The position numbers and the translations under genes were made by a program. A stretch of DNA of 64,000 nucleotides. It comes from Bartonella sp. ML70XJBT.G. Lineage in GTDB: Bacteria > Pseudomonadota > Alphaproteobacteria > Rhizobiales > Rhizobiaceae. Below, one piece after another: positions 45,769 through 55,474 of this stretch (positions within the stretch are counted from its first letter, which is position 1; each line of letters starts with the position of its first letter). Under the pieces are notes generated by a model. The model had not been told where the DNA came from and ran no database searches. It saw only the letters and a program-made list of their open reading frames with translations. The stretch spans positions 233,101-297,100 of the forward strand of contig NZ_JAQITA010000001.1 in NCBI RefSeq assembly GCF_028618575.1, given 5' to 3'.

Positions 45769-46863
45769 ATGCATAAAGATGAAGATCAACGCCTTTTGGG
45801 GGCTGCTCCCCTGCAAAACGATCCAGATCGTTCCTTAAGACCACAAGTGCTCGATGACTTTATTGGTCAAGAAGCAGCACGGGCAAATTTGAAGATATTT
45901 ATTGAAGCAGCCAAAGCACGTCACGAAGCGCTCGACCATGTGTTGTTCGTTGGACCACCTGGTTTGGGAAAAACAACGCTCTCACAGATTATGGCTAAAG
46001 AATTAGGTGTTAATTTTCGCTCTACCTCAGGACCAGTCATTGCTAAAGCAGGAGATTTAGCAGCTCTCTTAACCAATCTAGAGGAACGCGATGTCCTGTT
46101 TATTGATGAAATCCACCGGCTCAATCCAGCTGTGGAAGAAATTCTTTATCCAGCTATGGAAGATTATCAACTGGATCTGATCATTGGCGAGGGACCGGCG
46201 GCACGCTCAGTAAAAATTGATCTGGCTAAATTTACACTAGTGGCCGCAACCACCCGTTTGGGACTTTTGACCACACCACTGCGGGACCGTTTTGGTATCC
46301 CTATTCGCCTCAATTTTTATACTATAGAGGAGCTGGAGTACATCGTTCAACGTAATGCACGGCTTTTTTCAGTACAGATTAGTGATGATGGTGCCCATGA
46401 GATTGCACGCCGTGCACGCGGTACTCCACGAATTGCTGGGCGGCTTTTACGGCGAGTTTGTGATTTTGCACTGGTGAGGCGGGCAAAAAAAATTGATCAA
46501 AAAGTGGCTGATGAAGCGCTTTCACGCTTGGAAGTTGATCATCTTGGTCTTGATCCGCTGGACCGCCGCTATTTGCTCCTGATTGCGGAAACTTTTTTAG
46601 GTGGACCGGTGGGTATTGAAACCATTGCTGCTGCTCTTTCGGAACCGCGTGATGCTCTGGAAGATATTGTGGAACCTTATCTGCTCCAACAAGGCTTTAT
46701 GCAACGCACTGCTCGTGGGAGAATACTTACAGAAAAAGCATGGAGCCATTTAGGGCTTTGTCCTCCAGCATCTCAGACTTCACCACAAAGACGTGCGCAA
46801 CTGTTTGACACAAAGGATAATGCATCCCTTCAGGCAACTTTATGGGACGGGGAAGATGACTAA
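45769..46863 (+). CDS. ruvB: Holliday junction branch migration helicase RuvB
   Basis: AAA+ motor that drives branch migration with RuvA. The 364-residue protein has [18 protein letters not shown], Walker [10 protein letters not shown], Walker [13 protein letters not shown], sensor 1 [19 protein letters not shown] with the arginine finger and the winged-helix C-terminus ([18 protein letters not shown]). The ATG at 45769 has AAGGT upstream; a longer frame overlaps ruvA. A broken 3' copy follows. Confidence 0.97.
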   Translation: MHKDEDQRLLGAAPLQNDPDRSLRPQVLDDFIGQEAARANLKIFIEAAKARHEALDHVLFVGPPGLGKTTLSQIMAKELGVNFRSTSGPVIAKAGDLAALLTNLEERDVLFIDEIHRLNPAVEEILYPAMEDYQLDLIIGEGPAARSVKIDLAKFTLVAATTRLGLLTTPLRDRFGIPIRLNFYTIEELEYIVQRNARLFSVQISDDGAHEIARRARGTPRIAGRLLRRVCDFALVRRAKKIDQKVADEALSRLEVDHLGLDPLDRRYLLLIAETFLGGPVGIETIAAALSEPRDALEDIVEPYLLQQGFMQRTARGRILTEKAWSHLGLCPPASQTSPQRRAQLFDTKDNASLQATLWDGEDD

Positions 46864-46904
46864 AATCGCTTCTTTTAAAGAGAGCAATGCTTTTTTATTA
46901 CAAA

Positions 46905-47028
46905 TGCACCACAGGTGGGTGGATTTTTACAGAAAAAGCTTGGGAGAAGTTCAGACTTTGTTCTAACGATTCCACTCTTTTACCACAAAAACACGTTCAA
47001 CTGCTTCATACACAAAATAATGAATGAC
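46905..47028 (+). pseudogene. Degenerate copy of the ruvB 3' end
   Basis: TTTTTACAGAAAAAGCTTGG parallels TACTTACAGAAAAAGCATGG at 46727-46745. The match continues through ACCACAAA and CAACTG blocks to about 46830. The stretch lies between ruvB and ybgC and has no intact frame with the family sequence. Confidence 0.86.
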
Positions 47029-47055
47029 TTTAGACAATTTTATAGGATAGAGCAG

Positions 47056-47496
47056 ATGACGGAAACAAATTCTTTGACAAGCACTCCTCAAAATGATTTT
47101 CACGATTTACAAGTGCGTGTTTATGTTGCTGATACAGATTTTTCTGGTGTGGTGTATCATGCGCGGTATCTCGAATTTTTTGAACGGGGACGTTCAGAAT
47201 TTTTACGCGATACTGGTTTTAATAACAAAATGTTAGCAGCAGGTGTGGAGGGGGAAAAACTGTTTTTTGTCGTCCGCCATATGGAACTTCATTTTTTACG
47301 ACCAGCACGAATTGATCATCTGTTAACAATTAAAACACGAATTCATCGCATGCAAGGGGCGCGCTTTTTTATGGAGCAGCATATTCTCCATGAGGATATG
47401 ATGTTGGTAACAGCAAAAGTTGAAATTGCTGTTATTAATGAGGCAGGGAAACCACGCCGTCTACCCAAAGGGCTTTTTTCAACAATGGTTGTGTAA
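47056..47496 (+). CDS. ybgC: Tol-Pal associated acyl-CoA thioesterase
   Basis: A hot-dog fold thioesterase of 146 residues. The signature VRVYVADTDFSGVVYHARYLEFFERGRSE includes the catalytic aspartate (read in parts). It hydrolyses short or hydroxylated acyl-CoA and is the usual first gene of tol-pal operons. The start at 47056 is preceded by the ruvB remnant, and the upstream part of the longer frame (from 46915) is derived from that remnant. Confidence 0.94.
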   Translation: MTETNSLTSTPQNDFHDLQVRVYVADTDFSGVVYHARYLEFFERGRSEFLRDTGFNNKMLAAGVEGEKLFFVVRHMELHFLRPARIDHLLTIKTRIHRMQGARFFMEQHILHEDMMLVTAKVEIAVINEAGKPRRLPKGLFSTMVV

Positions 47497-47656
47497 AGAC
47501 AATGGTTGTTTAACACTGTATTCACTTGAAAAAGTGATATTGTATGAACTCTTTGGCGAAAGAGAGGGGGGAATTTGTTTTTTAGATTTAGAAACTATAA
47601 AATAATCTGTTTTATTTTGTTTCATCAACAAACCTTTCAGTAGAGGGACAAAAATT

Positions 47657-48370
47657 ATGCCGCATGTAGAACTCACGAATCCAGAAATGATTGGGATATT
47701 GCATTTGTTTATGCAAGCGGGTTTCGTTGTTAAAGCTGTGATGATTTTATTACTGCTGGCTTCTGTATGGAGCTGGGCAATTATTTTTGATAAAATCTTC
47801 ACCTATCGCAGAATACGGCGTGAAATCAAAAAATTTGAACGCATATTTTGGTCGGGAAAGGCGTTAGAAGATCTTTATGCAGAATGTAAAAGTCAGCGCA
47901 CCAATAGTATATCCGCAGTTTTTATGGCCGCAATGGTGGAATGGAAAAAATCCCTTGAAAAAGGAATCCATACATCGATCAGTTTGCAGAGCCGGATTGA
48001 TAAGGCTATGGATCTGACTTTGGGGCGTGAAAGTGCAAAAATAGAATCAAAACTAGGCTTTCTTGCAACACTTGGCTCAGCAGGACCTTTTATCGGTCTT
48101 TTTGGAACCGTTGTTGGCATTATGGGGTCCTTTCTTTCTATTTCAGCCTCTCAAAATACTTCTCTCGCCATTGTGGCACCAGGTATTGCCGAAGCTTTGT
48201 TGGCTACCGCTATTGGTTTGTTTGCAGCAATCCCAGCTGTTATTGCTTATAACAAATTGACCAGTGAAAGTGCGCGGATTATTGCACAAATAGAAAATTT
48301 TGCCGATGAATTTTCGACAATTATATCACGACGTCTCGATGAAACACGTACAACGAATTCATCATTTTAA
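47657..48370 (+). CDS. tolQ: TolQ, motor subunit of the Tol-Pal complex
   Basis: Inner-membrane proton channel subunit that, with TolR, energises TolA for outer-membrane constriction at division. The 237-residue protein has three membrane segments (about residues 18-38, 136-160, 175-196) with the conserved GPFIGLFGTVVGIMGSF and PGIAEALLATAIGLFAAIPA. AGAGGGA precedes the ATG. It is 11 bases before tolR. Confidence 0.95.
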   Translation: MPHVELTNPEMIGILHLFMQAGFVVKAVMILLLLASVWSWAIIFDKIFTYRRIRREIKKFERIFWSGKALEDLYAECKSQRTNSISAVFMAAMVEWKKSLEKGIHTSISLQSRIDKAMDLTLGRESAKIESKLGFLATLGSAGPFIGLFGTVVGIMGSFLSISASQNTSLAIVAPGIAEALLATAIGLFAAIPAVIAYNKLTSESARIIAQIENFADEFSTIISRRLDETRTTNSSF

Positions 48371-48381
48371 GGGGATTATTT

Positions 48382-48834
48382 ATGGGCGTTTCTGTTGCTT
48401 CTTCTTCGCAAAAAAAAACACGTAGGCGGCATCATGCACACAGTCAATTGATGAGCGAAATCAATGTCACACCCTTTGTGGATGTTATGCTGGTGTTGTT
48501 GATTATTTTTATGGTTTCTGCGCCACTTTTGGTCAATGGTGTTCCCCTCGATTTGCCTCATAGCCAAGCAGGACCTGTCCGTATGGAAAAGGCTCCACTC
48601 ACGGTTTCACTTGATGCACGGGGGCGTTTGGCGATTAATCAAGAGTATTACGATACCCCTGAGGCTTTGATTGCACAACTTAAAAGCCAATTGGAAAAAG
48701 ACCCCACACAAAAAAGCCAACGTATTTTTGTGCGGGCTGCTAAAACCGTTGAATATCAACAAGTGCTACAATTGCTCGCCGATATTCAAAAAGCAGGCTT
48801 TTCACAAGTTGCGTTAGCTAGTCTTGCACAATAA
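48382..48834 (+). CDS. tolR: TolR
   Basis: ExbD/TolR family subunit, 150 residues. One membrane segment contains the proton-carrying aspartate (SEINVTPFVDVMLVLLIIFM). The periplasmic domain follows, ending in LLADIQKAGFSQVALAS. AAGGGG precedes the ATG. It acts with TolQ. Confidence 0.95.
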   Translation: MGVSVASSSQKKTRRRHHAHSQLMSEINVTPFVDVMLVLLIIFMVSAPLLVNGVPLDLPHSQAGPVRMEKAPLTVSLDARGRLAINQEYYDTPEALIAQLKSQLEKDPTQKSQRIFVRAAKTVEYQQVLQLLADIQKAGFSQVALASLAQ

Positions 48835-48908
48835 AATCATGATAAACTGTCATATGTTGTTTGCAAAATAATATGAAAGTGATAAAAATAAAAACGCAAG
48901 GTAGAGAG

Positions 48909-50213
48909 ATGAACAAAGGCTCTTATCATAGCATGAAACGAGGCTTGGCTTTATCCCTTGCACTCCATGTCGTTTTTGTTAGCTGGGGGGCTATTACCTT
49001 CATTCATCCCGTTTCTTTACCACAACAGTTGGAAGCAATTCCCATCACCCTTGCTCCTTTGACACAAGAGCTTTCTTCTCAGCAAGGTTCTGTGAATGCT
49101 CCTCTGCGCGCAATTCCTGCAGTAAAACCAACCACTAAACCACAAGAAAAAGAAGATGCACGCCATGTGGGAGAGGGACAGATAGACAGTTCTGCACCTT
49201 TTAAACCTAAAGAAAAACCTCGGACCGTTGAGACGACACCCTCACCATCAGGAGAAGAAAAGGCGCCGGAAAAAACTCTTCCAGAATTAACCAAACCAGA
49301 ATTATCGGAAACAGAAACACCTTTAGAAAGATCAGAGGATACGCCAAAGGTTATGCCTGAGGTGCCTTTGGAGAGACAAGAGGATACGCCAAAGGTTATG
49401 CCTGAGGTGCCTTTGGAGAAACAAGAGGATACGCCAAAGGTTATGCCTGAGGTGCCTTTGGAGAGATCAGAGGATACGCCAAAGGTTATGCCTGAGGTGC
49501 CTTTGGAGAGACAAGAGGATACACCAAAGGTTATGCCTGAGGTGCCTTTGGAGGTACGCAAAAATGAAGAAAGAGTATCGCCACAAGAACTAACTCCAGT
49601 GGTCAAAAAAGAGCCTGTCAAGCAAGCAACAATACAACCGCAGCTTCCCCAAATTGCCCTGCCAGAAAAACCTCTTCTCCCACAGTTGAAACCAAAACCT
49701 GCTAAAGAAGTAAAAATTGAAAATGTACAAGCGCACAATCAGAAAAAACAACCAATAAAAGATAAGACAATTGAAGATATTCTTGCCATGGAGGAAAATA
49801 ATCTCCTCAATCGTGCTCGTACCCAAGGAGGTGGGGCAAAACGCTCCGATACACCAGAGGCTCTGGGAGCAAGAAAAAATATCAACGATACCACAAAAAT
49901 GGCACAAACTCTTGTCAGTATCGTTGGGGGGTGTATTCAACAGAAGCTTAAACTTGTGGCGCTTGGTGGTGATTTAAAAAACCGTCCAGTCGTGCGGTTG
50001 CGATTTACTCTCAATCGTGAAGGAATGGTTATGGGTGATCCCATCATTGATCCCCTAAGCGGTGCACAGAGCCAGCAAGACATTATGATAAGGCAGGTGT
50101 ACGCAGCCGTTTTTGCATGTCAACCTTATGCGGACCTTCCACGCGATCAATATGATTTGTGGGGGCAGGGCTTTGATTTTAATGTTGATCCCCTTCAAGA
50201 AATAATACGATGA
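48909..50213 (+). CDS. tolA: TolA with expanded internal repeats
   Basis: Periplasm-spanning link between TolQR and Pal/TolB. The 434-residue protein has an N-terminal membrane helix (LALSLALHVVFVSWGAITFI, residues 14-33). A long proline- and glutamate-rich central part includes five tandem units of 15 residues (consensus EDTPKVMPEVPLERQ, 49335-49555). The C-terminal globular domain (PVVRLRFTLNREGMVMGDP) matches TolA/TonB-like ends. The usual alanine- and lysine-rich coiled coil of TolA is replaced by this P/E linker. I prefer the ATG at 48909 over TTG at 48861. Confidence 0.9.
   Translation: MNKGSYHSMKRGLALSLALHVVFVSWGAITFIHPVSLPQQLEAIPITLAPLTQELSSQQGSVNAPLRAIPAVKPTTKPQEKEDARHVGEGQIDSSAPFKPKEKPRTVETTPSPSGEEKAPEKTLPELTKPELSETETPLERSEDTPKVMPEVPLERQEDTPKVMPEVPLEKQEDTPKVMPEVPLERSEDTPKVMPEVPLERQEDTPKVMPEVPLEVRKNEERVSPQELTPVVKKEPVKQATIQPQLPQIALPEKPLLPQLKPKPAKEVKIENVQAHNQKKQPIKDKTIEDILAMEENNLLNRARTQGGGAKRSDTPEALGARKNINDTTKMAQTLVSIVGGCIQQKLKLVALGGDLKNRPVVRLRFTLNREGMVMGDPIIDPLSGAQSQQDIMIRQVYAAVFACQPYADLPRDQYDLWGQGFDFNVDPLQEIIR
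49335..49555 (+). repeat. 45 bp tandem repeat within tolA
   Basis: Five units of 45 bp, starting near GAGGATACGCCAAAGG at 49335, 49380 and so on, nearly identical. They keep the reading frame and lengthen the TolA linker. Confidence 0.95.
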
Positions 50214-50252
50214 AAGACTAAGATATTTTTCTTTAATGAAAGGATACATTCC

Positions 50253-51578
50253 ATGATGACTATAACGAGACAGAAATTTTTTTCTTGGTGTCTTGTCACT
50301 TGCGGTTTGTGGCTTTCGAGTTTTTCATCGGTTTATGCACAGCTCAAAGGCACTATTTCAAGTGCTGACTTTAATCCTATTCCTATTGCAATTACCGATT
50401 TTGTTTCTAATGATTCAATTGGGCTTAAAATGTCTGCTGTTATCACAGCGGATCTTGAACGTTCAGGACTGTTTTTGCCTCTGGATAAAGAAAGTTTTTT
50501 TGAAAAAATTTCCAATCCTAATAGACCCCCCGCTTTTTCTGATTGGAAAAAAATAAAAGCACAAGGGTTGGTGACTGGACAAGTGATCAGAGAAACCGAT
50601 GGGCGGTTGAGAGTTGAGTTTCGTTTATGGGATGTCTTTGGACAGCGTCAACTCAAAGGACGCCGTTTTTATACCGCTACAGAACGTTGGCGGCGGGTGG
50701 CACATATGATCGCTGATGAGATCTATAGTGAGATGACAGGAGAAAGTGGTTATTTTGATACACGGATTGTTTTTATCGATGAAACAGGTCCTCAAAATGC
50801 ACGCATTAAACGCTTGGCGATTATGGATCAAGATGGAGCAAATTTGATCTATATGTCTGATGGGAGTGAATTGGTTCTCACTCCACGCTTTTCACCAAAA
50901 CGACAAGAAATTACCTATATGGCTTACGAGCACAATAAAGTGCCCCATGTTTATTTGCAACAAATCGAAATGGGGCAAAGGGAGTTGATCGGAACTTTTG
51001 AAAATATGACAATTGCTCCGCGTTTTTCCTCGGATGGACAAAAAGTCATCATGAGTTTGTTGCAAAATGATGGGAGTGCAAATCTTTATACCATGGATTT
51101 ACGCACTCGCACAATGATGAGGCTTACAACAACTTCAGCGATTGATACGTCTGCTTCTTATTCGCCAGATGGGTCGCAAATTGTCTTTTCGTCAGACCGC
51201 AGTGGAAAGCCGCAAATCTACACCATGAATGCGGATGGGAGTAATATTCAGCGTATTTCCTCAAATGAGGGGAGCTATTCTACACCTATTTGGTCACCAC
51301 GGGGTGATTATATCGCTTTTACAAAACAATCAGAAGGCCAATTTTCTATCGGTGTGATGCGCCCTGATGGACAAGGAGAGCGCATTTTAACCACAGGTTT
51401 TCACAATGAAGGTCCAACTTGGGCACCTAATGGACGCGTTCTGATGTTCTTCCGCAAAAATCCAGGTATGGGGCCCAAAATTTATACGATTGATATTACA
51501 GGGCGCAATGAACGCCAATTGCCGACCCCCAATGATGCTTCTGATCCGGCATGGTCGCCATTGCTTACTGTACAATAA
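50253..51578 (+). CDS. tolB: TolB
   Basis: Periplasmic beta-propeller partner of Pal and TolA. The 441-residue protein has a signal peptide ([18 protein letters not shown], cleaved before QLKG), an N-terminal domain ([28 protein letters not shown]) and WD-like TolB repeats ([55 protein letters not shown]). AAGGA precedes the start. Normally pal follows directly, but here 3.3 kb separate them. Confidence 0.95.
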   Translation: MMTITRQKFFSWCLVTCGLWLSSFSSVYAQLKGTISSADFNPIPIAITDFVSNDSIGLKMSAVITADLERSGLFLPLDKESFFEKISNPNRPPAFSDWKKIKAQGLVTGQVIRETDGRLRVEFRLWDVFGQRQLKGRRFYTATERWRRVAHMIADEIYSEMTGESGYFDTRIVFIDETGPQNARIKRLAIMDQDGANLIYMSDGSELVLTPRFSPKRQEITYMAYEHNKVPHVYLQQIEMGQRELIGTFENMTIAPRFSSDGQKVIMSLLQNDGSANLYTMDLRTRTMMRLTTTSAIDTSASYSPDGSQIVFSSDRSGKPQIYTMNADGSNIQRISSNEGSYSTPIWSPRGDYIAFTKQSEGQFSIGVMRPDGQGERILTTGFHNEGPTWAPNGRVLMFFRKNPGMGPKIYTIDITGRNERQLPTPNDASDPAWSPLLTVQ

Positions 51579-52765
51579 ATGAGGTGGTTGATAAAAAGAA
51601 ACAAGGCAAAATTCTTTGTGGTTTGTAGAGCAACAAGAATCTAGAGCTTAAGAGAGGCGGTTGGGTTTGTTCATCAGTTGAAGAGGTTGTAAATTTTAAA
51701 CCACACTGACTGTAACCCATAGATGCGGGAGTTTTTGGGGGAACTTCTTCAGTGAAACATTTGTGGCATGACTTTTTGGATTTCAGATGCTTGTTTAAGG
51801 TGGTGATTGATGGCGCGGGCGCATCATGGGATTTGCAAGGTTTTGCTTGTTGTATGAGAGTCTCGCTAATCGTAAGCTTCTCTACCAAAACCAGTTATCA
51901 ACTTGATTAAAGAGCGTTTCCAGTGAGCAGAGCAAGAGATAAGGAATGAATACGATCAATGTTTTTCACGGTAGTTCCAATGTTATGCAGACTTTCGTTT
52001 TTAGACTCTCACAAGATGCTTATAAAAGCGCAAATTGCTCACAAAAGGAGTCAAATTCTTAAAGAAAAGAACCTGAAAACAGGCTCGTCAACTTTTAAAA
52101 ATGACACAACTTCAATTATTGAAACTTTTAAATGCAAAGTTTTGAGAAATGTGTGTGATGAAATGCTTGAGTATTTGGCAAATTGGGAAATGACAATCAA
52201 GATTGTTGTTCACTCTGAAAAAGTTAAAACGCTTGAGGAAAAATTTGAAGTTGTTTTGCTTTCTTAGACTTTTTTTATCATTTGCTTTTTGGTCTATTTA
52301 TAGAGGGCAATCTTTTATAAAAAATGGTCAATTTAAACAGGAAAAAGTGTATTCTAAAGGGGATTTATCTAAAACAGATGCACTTAATATATTGATTTTA
52401 TTTTTTTATATAATCTAATGCGTTTTATATTACATCTGCTGTGAGAGGTGAGTGAATTTGGGGGGAAGCTTTTGAAGGAAAAATATTTGTTGGCAAGAGT
52501 TTTGAGATTTCAGATGCTTTGTTACAGGTGATGGTGCAAAAGGCATCATGTGATTTGTGCAATAATAAGGCGTCTTGGCGGGTTAAGGGGTGCGTTTTTT
52601 GTGTTTCTCAATCGGTCGATTTAAAAATTGTTGTCAATTTCTCTTTCTTTTGTATGTTTGCTGTTATTTCTTTGCGGAGATGATGTTTTAAGCCAAAGAA
52701 TCTTGTGAAAAAGGTTGGTGAAAAACTTTTATGCTTTTTAGGGAAAATGTTTCAGATGCTCTATG
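51579..52765. other. Gene-poor region with a diverged repeat and a weak ORF
   Basis: Two stretches, 51730-51870 and 52455-52590, share ordered blocks (TTTGGGGGAA / TTTGGGGGGAAG, GATTTCAGATGCTT, GGTGATTGATGGCG / GGTGATGGTGCAAA, GCATCATG) and appear to be diverged copies of one lost sequence. Between them, an 83-codon ORF (52016-52267, plus, starting MLIKAQIAHKRS) has coding-like composition but no ribosome binding site or known motif. The whole stretch is inserted within the tol-pal cluster. Confidence 0.45.
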
Positions 52766-52797
52766 GCCCTGCGTTTGAAGCAGGGCTTATTTTTTGT
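52766..52797 (+). terminator. Orphan terminator between tolB and yebC
   Basis: GCCCTGC (52766-52772) and GCAGGGC (52780-52786) pair around a 7-base loop, followed by TTATTTTTTG. No gene lies directly upstream on the plus strand, so it ends either a lost gene or an unrecognised RNA. Confidence 0.78.
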
Positions 52798-52903
52798 GGT
52801 AAAGATGAGAAGCGATTACACCTTTGTGTAGACAGATATGTGGAGCTCTGATGATAAGAGGGGAGCACATAGCTGATGATTGCATGGGATCGCCGTGTGG
52901 AGG

Positions 52904-53650
52904 TTAACCAGATAGTTTTGCTAAAACTTCATCGCTCACATCAAAATTAGCATAGACATTTTGCACGTCATCATCTTCTTCTAATGTTGAAATAAGCCGT
53001 AAAACGGATAAAGCTTTTTCTTCATCGATAGGCGCAAGGGTGGTGGCTTTCCAAATGGTTTTAATTGATTCTGCTTCGCCAAGTGTGGCTTCAAGCATTT
53101 TAGAAACATCACCAATATCTTCAAAGGCACAGGTAATATGATGTCCGGTTTCTTCTGATTGCACATCGTCGGCACCAGCTTCGATGGCGGCATCCATGAT
53201 GCTGTCTGCTGTTCCTGCTTCTGGTTTATAGATTATTTCGCCAATCCGATTAAACATGAAGCTGACTGATCCTGTTTCTCCAAGTGCACCACCTGATTTG
53301 GTAAAAGCAGCACGTACATTTGAAGCGGTGCGGTTGCGGTTGTCCGTTAAGGCTTCAACAATGACAGCAACACCGCCTGGACCATAGCCCTCATAGCGCA
53401 CTTCATCATAATTCTCGACATCACCCCCTGACGCTTTCTTAATGGCGCGTTCAATGTTGTCTTTTGGCATAGATTGTGCCTTAGCATTTTGGACAGCAAG
53501 CCTTAAGCGTGGATTCATGGCTGGATCAGGGGCACCTTGTTTGGCTGCAACGGTAATTTCGCGTGCAAGCTTAGAAAATATTTTCGAACGCATTGCATCT
53601 TGACGTCCTTTACGGTGCATAATATTTTTAAATTGTGAATGACCTGCCAT
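52904..53650 (-). CDS. yebC: YebC/PmpR-family protein
   Basis: A 248-residue member of the YebC family, described both as DNA-binding regulators and as translation factors at proline stretches. The N-terminus [20 protein letters not shown] and the segments [12 protein letters not shown] and [19 protein letters not shown] are the family signatures. GGAAGGAAAA precedes the ATG. In many Rhizobiales it lies upstream of ruvC; here it sits between tolB and pal on the other strand. The 380 bases upstream (53651-54030) hold no gene. Confidence 0.95.
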   Translation of the reverse strand: MAGHSQFKNIMHRKGRQDAMRSKIFSKLAREITVAAKQGAPDPAMNPRLRLAVQNAKAQSMPKDNIERAIKKASGGDVENYDEVRYEGYGPGGVAVIVEALTDNRNRTASNVRAAFTKSGGALGETGSVSFMFNRIGEIIYKPEAGTADSIMDAAIEAGADDVQSEETGHHITCAFEDIGDVSKMLEATLGEAESIKTIWKATTLAPIDEEKALSVLRLISTLEEDDDVQNVYANFDVSDEVLAKLSG

Positions 53651-54030
53651 AGTTTTCCTTCCAGTTTGAGGGCTTTCTTTCTTGGTGGAGCGTTTCTAAA
53701 ATTTAAGGCGTTGAAACAAATTTCCCATTAGAATAAACTGCCACAGTATCAAGATGAAGTGATCAAATAAATCCTTTATAAGAAAATTCATCTTAAAGGT
53801 AAAGATATTCTGTTGAGGAGCATGATAAGATAGATATCTTGTCGTGCAGCAAAAATCAGGTTATAACGAATATAATTTCATGGCAAAAGTGGTTTATTTC
53901 ATAACTCGCTTTAATTTAAGAGGGAGTGAAGAAAACCTGATGTGTAAGAAAAAGATCCAGTGCTCCAGAGTGGGCAATAATCTGCCTCAATAAATCAAGC
54001 AAAGAGGCAAAGTGAGAGGATAGGATAAAG

Positions 54031-54723
54031 ATGGCAACGCAACTTTTGATGCCTAAAGCCACAGCTGTTTGGCTGGTTGATAATACTGCTCTTTCTTTTG
54101 ATCAGATTGCAGAGTTTTGTAAATTACACGTGTTGGAAGTAAAAGCTATTGCTGATGGCGAAGCTGCTCACGGTATTAAAGGGCTTAATCCCATTAGTTC
54201 TGGGCAGTTGACACGTAGTGAAATTGCACGGGTGGAGGCTGATCAAAATGCACGCTTAAAAATTTCCGAGTCTCGGGTACGCATTCCTGAGAAAAAACGT
54301 AAAGGTGCCCGTTATATCCCGCTTTCGCGACGTCAAGATCGTCCCAATGGTATTTTATGGTTGGTAACCAATCATCCCGAATTGAAGGATGCACAAATTG
54401 CACGATTAATTGGTACAACAAAAGCAACCATTGAACAAATTCGTCTGAGAACCCATTGGAATAGTGCAAACTTGGTGTCTCTTGATCCTGTCGGGTTGGG
54501 TCTGTGTTCACAAATCGATTTGGATTTTGAGCTCCAACGTGCGGCAAAAAATCGTCCTGCCCCTGTAGAGGGAGATAAATCTCTGCTGCCTGCTTCCGTG
54601 ACGGAAAATGTTGATCTTCAGGAAGAGCATATGGAAAATGATCATAATAAAAGCTTTGATGCCGATAAAGTTTTTGCAAAACTGAATGCACTCCAAAAAA
54701 ATCGTCAGGATGATGATGCATAA
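54031..54723 (+). CDS. trcR: Cell-cycle transcriptional regulator TrcR (DUF1013)
   Basis: A 230-residue protein of the alphaproteobacterial DUF1013 family (TrcR). Seen are MPKATAVWLVDNTALSFDQI, KGLNPISSGQLTRSEIARVE, RPNGILWLVTNHPELKDAQI and LIGTTKATIEQIRLRTHWNS. The last segment is a helix-turn-helix-like element. It is conserved with cell-cycle regulons and probably contacts transcription. GAGGATAGG lies upstream. The C-terminal 50 residues are acidic and variable. Confidence 0.9.
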   Translation: MATQLLMPKATAVWLVDNTALSFDQIAEFCKLHVLEVKAIADGEAAHGIKGLNPISSGQLTRSEIARVEADQNARLKISESRVRIPEKKRKGARYIPLSRRQDRPNGILWLVTNHPELKDAQIARLIGTTKATIEQIRLRTHWNSANLVSLDPVGLGLCSQIDLDFELQRAAKNRPAPVEGDKSLLPASVTENVDLQEEHMENDHNKSFDADKVFAKLNALQKNRQDDDA

Positions 54724-54925
54724 ATAAATAATTAACTGTAAATGCATTTTTCTCTTTATGCTGAAAGCTTGGCGATGAAAAGGAATGCTTGAAATTTAAA
54801 TGAAGGAGAATAGGTGAAAATGAGAAAATTTTTCCTTCATTAGGAATTAGCAGCTATTCTTGAGACGTTTTTGAAAGAATCTATTCTTTCCATTTTCGTG
54901 GGCACTCGTTAAGGAGAATTAATAC

Positions 54926-55432
54926 ATGCGCTCTATCAAAAATATTATCTTTCATCCTTTAGCTATGGTCTTGTTTGGCTCACTGTCTTTGGTTGGTTGT
55001 GGAAAAGAACGTGGTAGTACACTCAACGCTATGAATAGTGCGTATTTGAATGGTGCTGGTGTAAATCAGACAGGACCAGGTTCAGGACAAGAGTTTATGG
55101 TGAACGTTGGAGACCGTGTGTTCTTTAGTCTTGATTCTTCTTCTATCGATTCTGATGCTGAACGTGTTTTGATGCGCCAAGCAGAATGGTTGCTGCATTA
55201 TCCTCATTATTCTATAATGATTGAAGGTCATGCTGATGAGCGTGGAACGCGTGAGTATAATTTAGCACTTGGACAGCGTCGTGCTGTCGCTGTGCGGGAT
55301 TATTTGATTTCTCTTGGCGTTTCCGCACAGCGGATTCAAACAATTTCTTACGGGAAAGAAAGACCTGTAGCAGTGTGTGATGATATTTCCTGTTGGAACC
55401 AAAATCGTCGTGCTGTTACAACACTGAAGTAA
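54926..55432 (+). CDS. pal: Peptidoglycan-associated lipoprotein Pal
   Basis: Outer-membrane lipoprotein that binds peptidoglycan and TolB/TolA. The 168-residue protein has lipobox SLVGC (cysteine near residue 25) and an OmpA-like domain: RVFFSLDSSSIDSDA, then IMIEGHADERGTREYNLALG and RRAVAVRDYLISLGV with the diaminopimelate-binding aspartate and arginine. AAGGAG precedes the ATG. cpoB follows after 42 bases. Confidence 0.96.
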   Translation: MRSIKNIIFHPLAMVLFGSLSLVGCGKERGSTLNAMNSAYLNGAGVNQTGPGSGQEFMVNVGDRVFFSLDSSSIDSDAERVLMRQAEWLLHYPHYSIMIEGHADERGTREYNLALGQRRAVAVRDYLISLGVSAQRIQTISYGKERPVAVCDDISCWNQNRRAVTTLK

Positions 55433-55474
55433 CATGAACGGTCATTAAAGACCAGCACTAGAGGGGAAAAAACT

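Noticed and set aside
49079..49738. A 219-codon minus-strand ORF opposite tolA
   Set aside because: A shadow of the 45 bp repeats (GTSGITFGVSS repeated). The plus-strand TolA is supported by its membrane helix and C-terminal domain.
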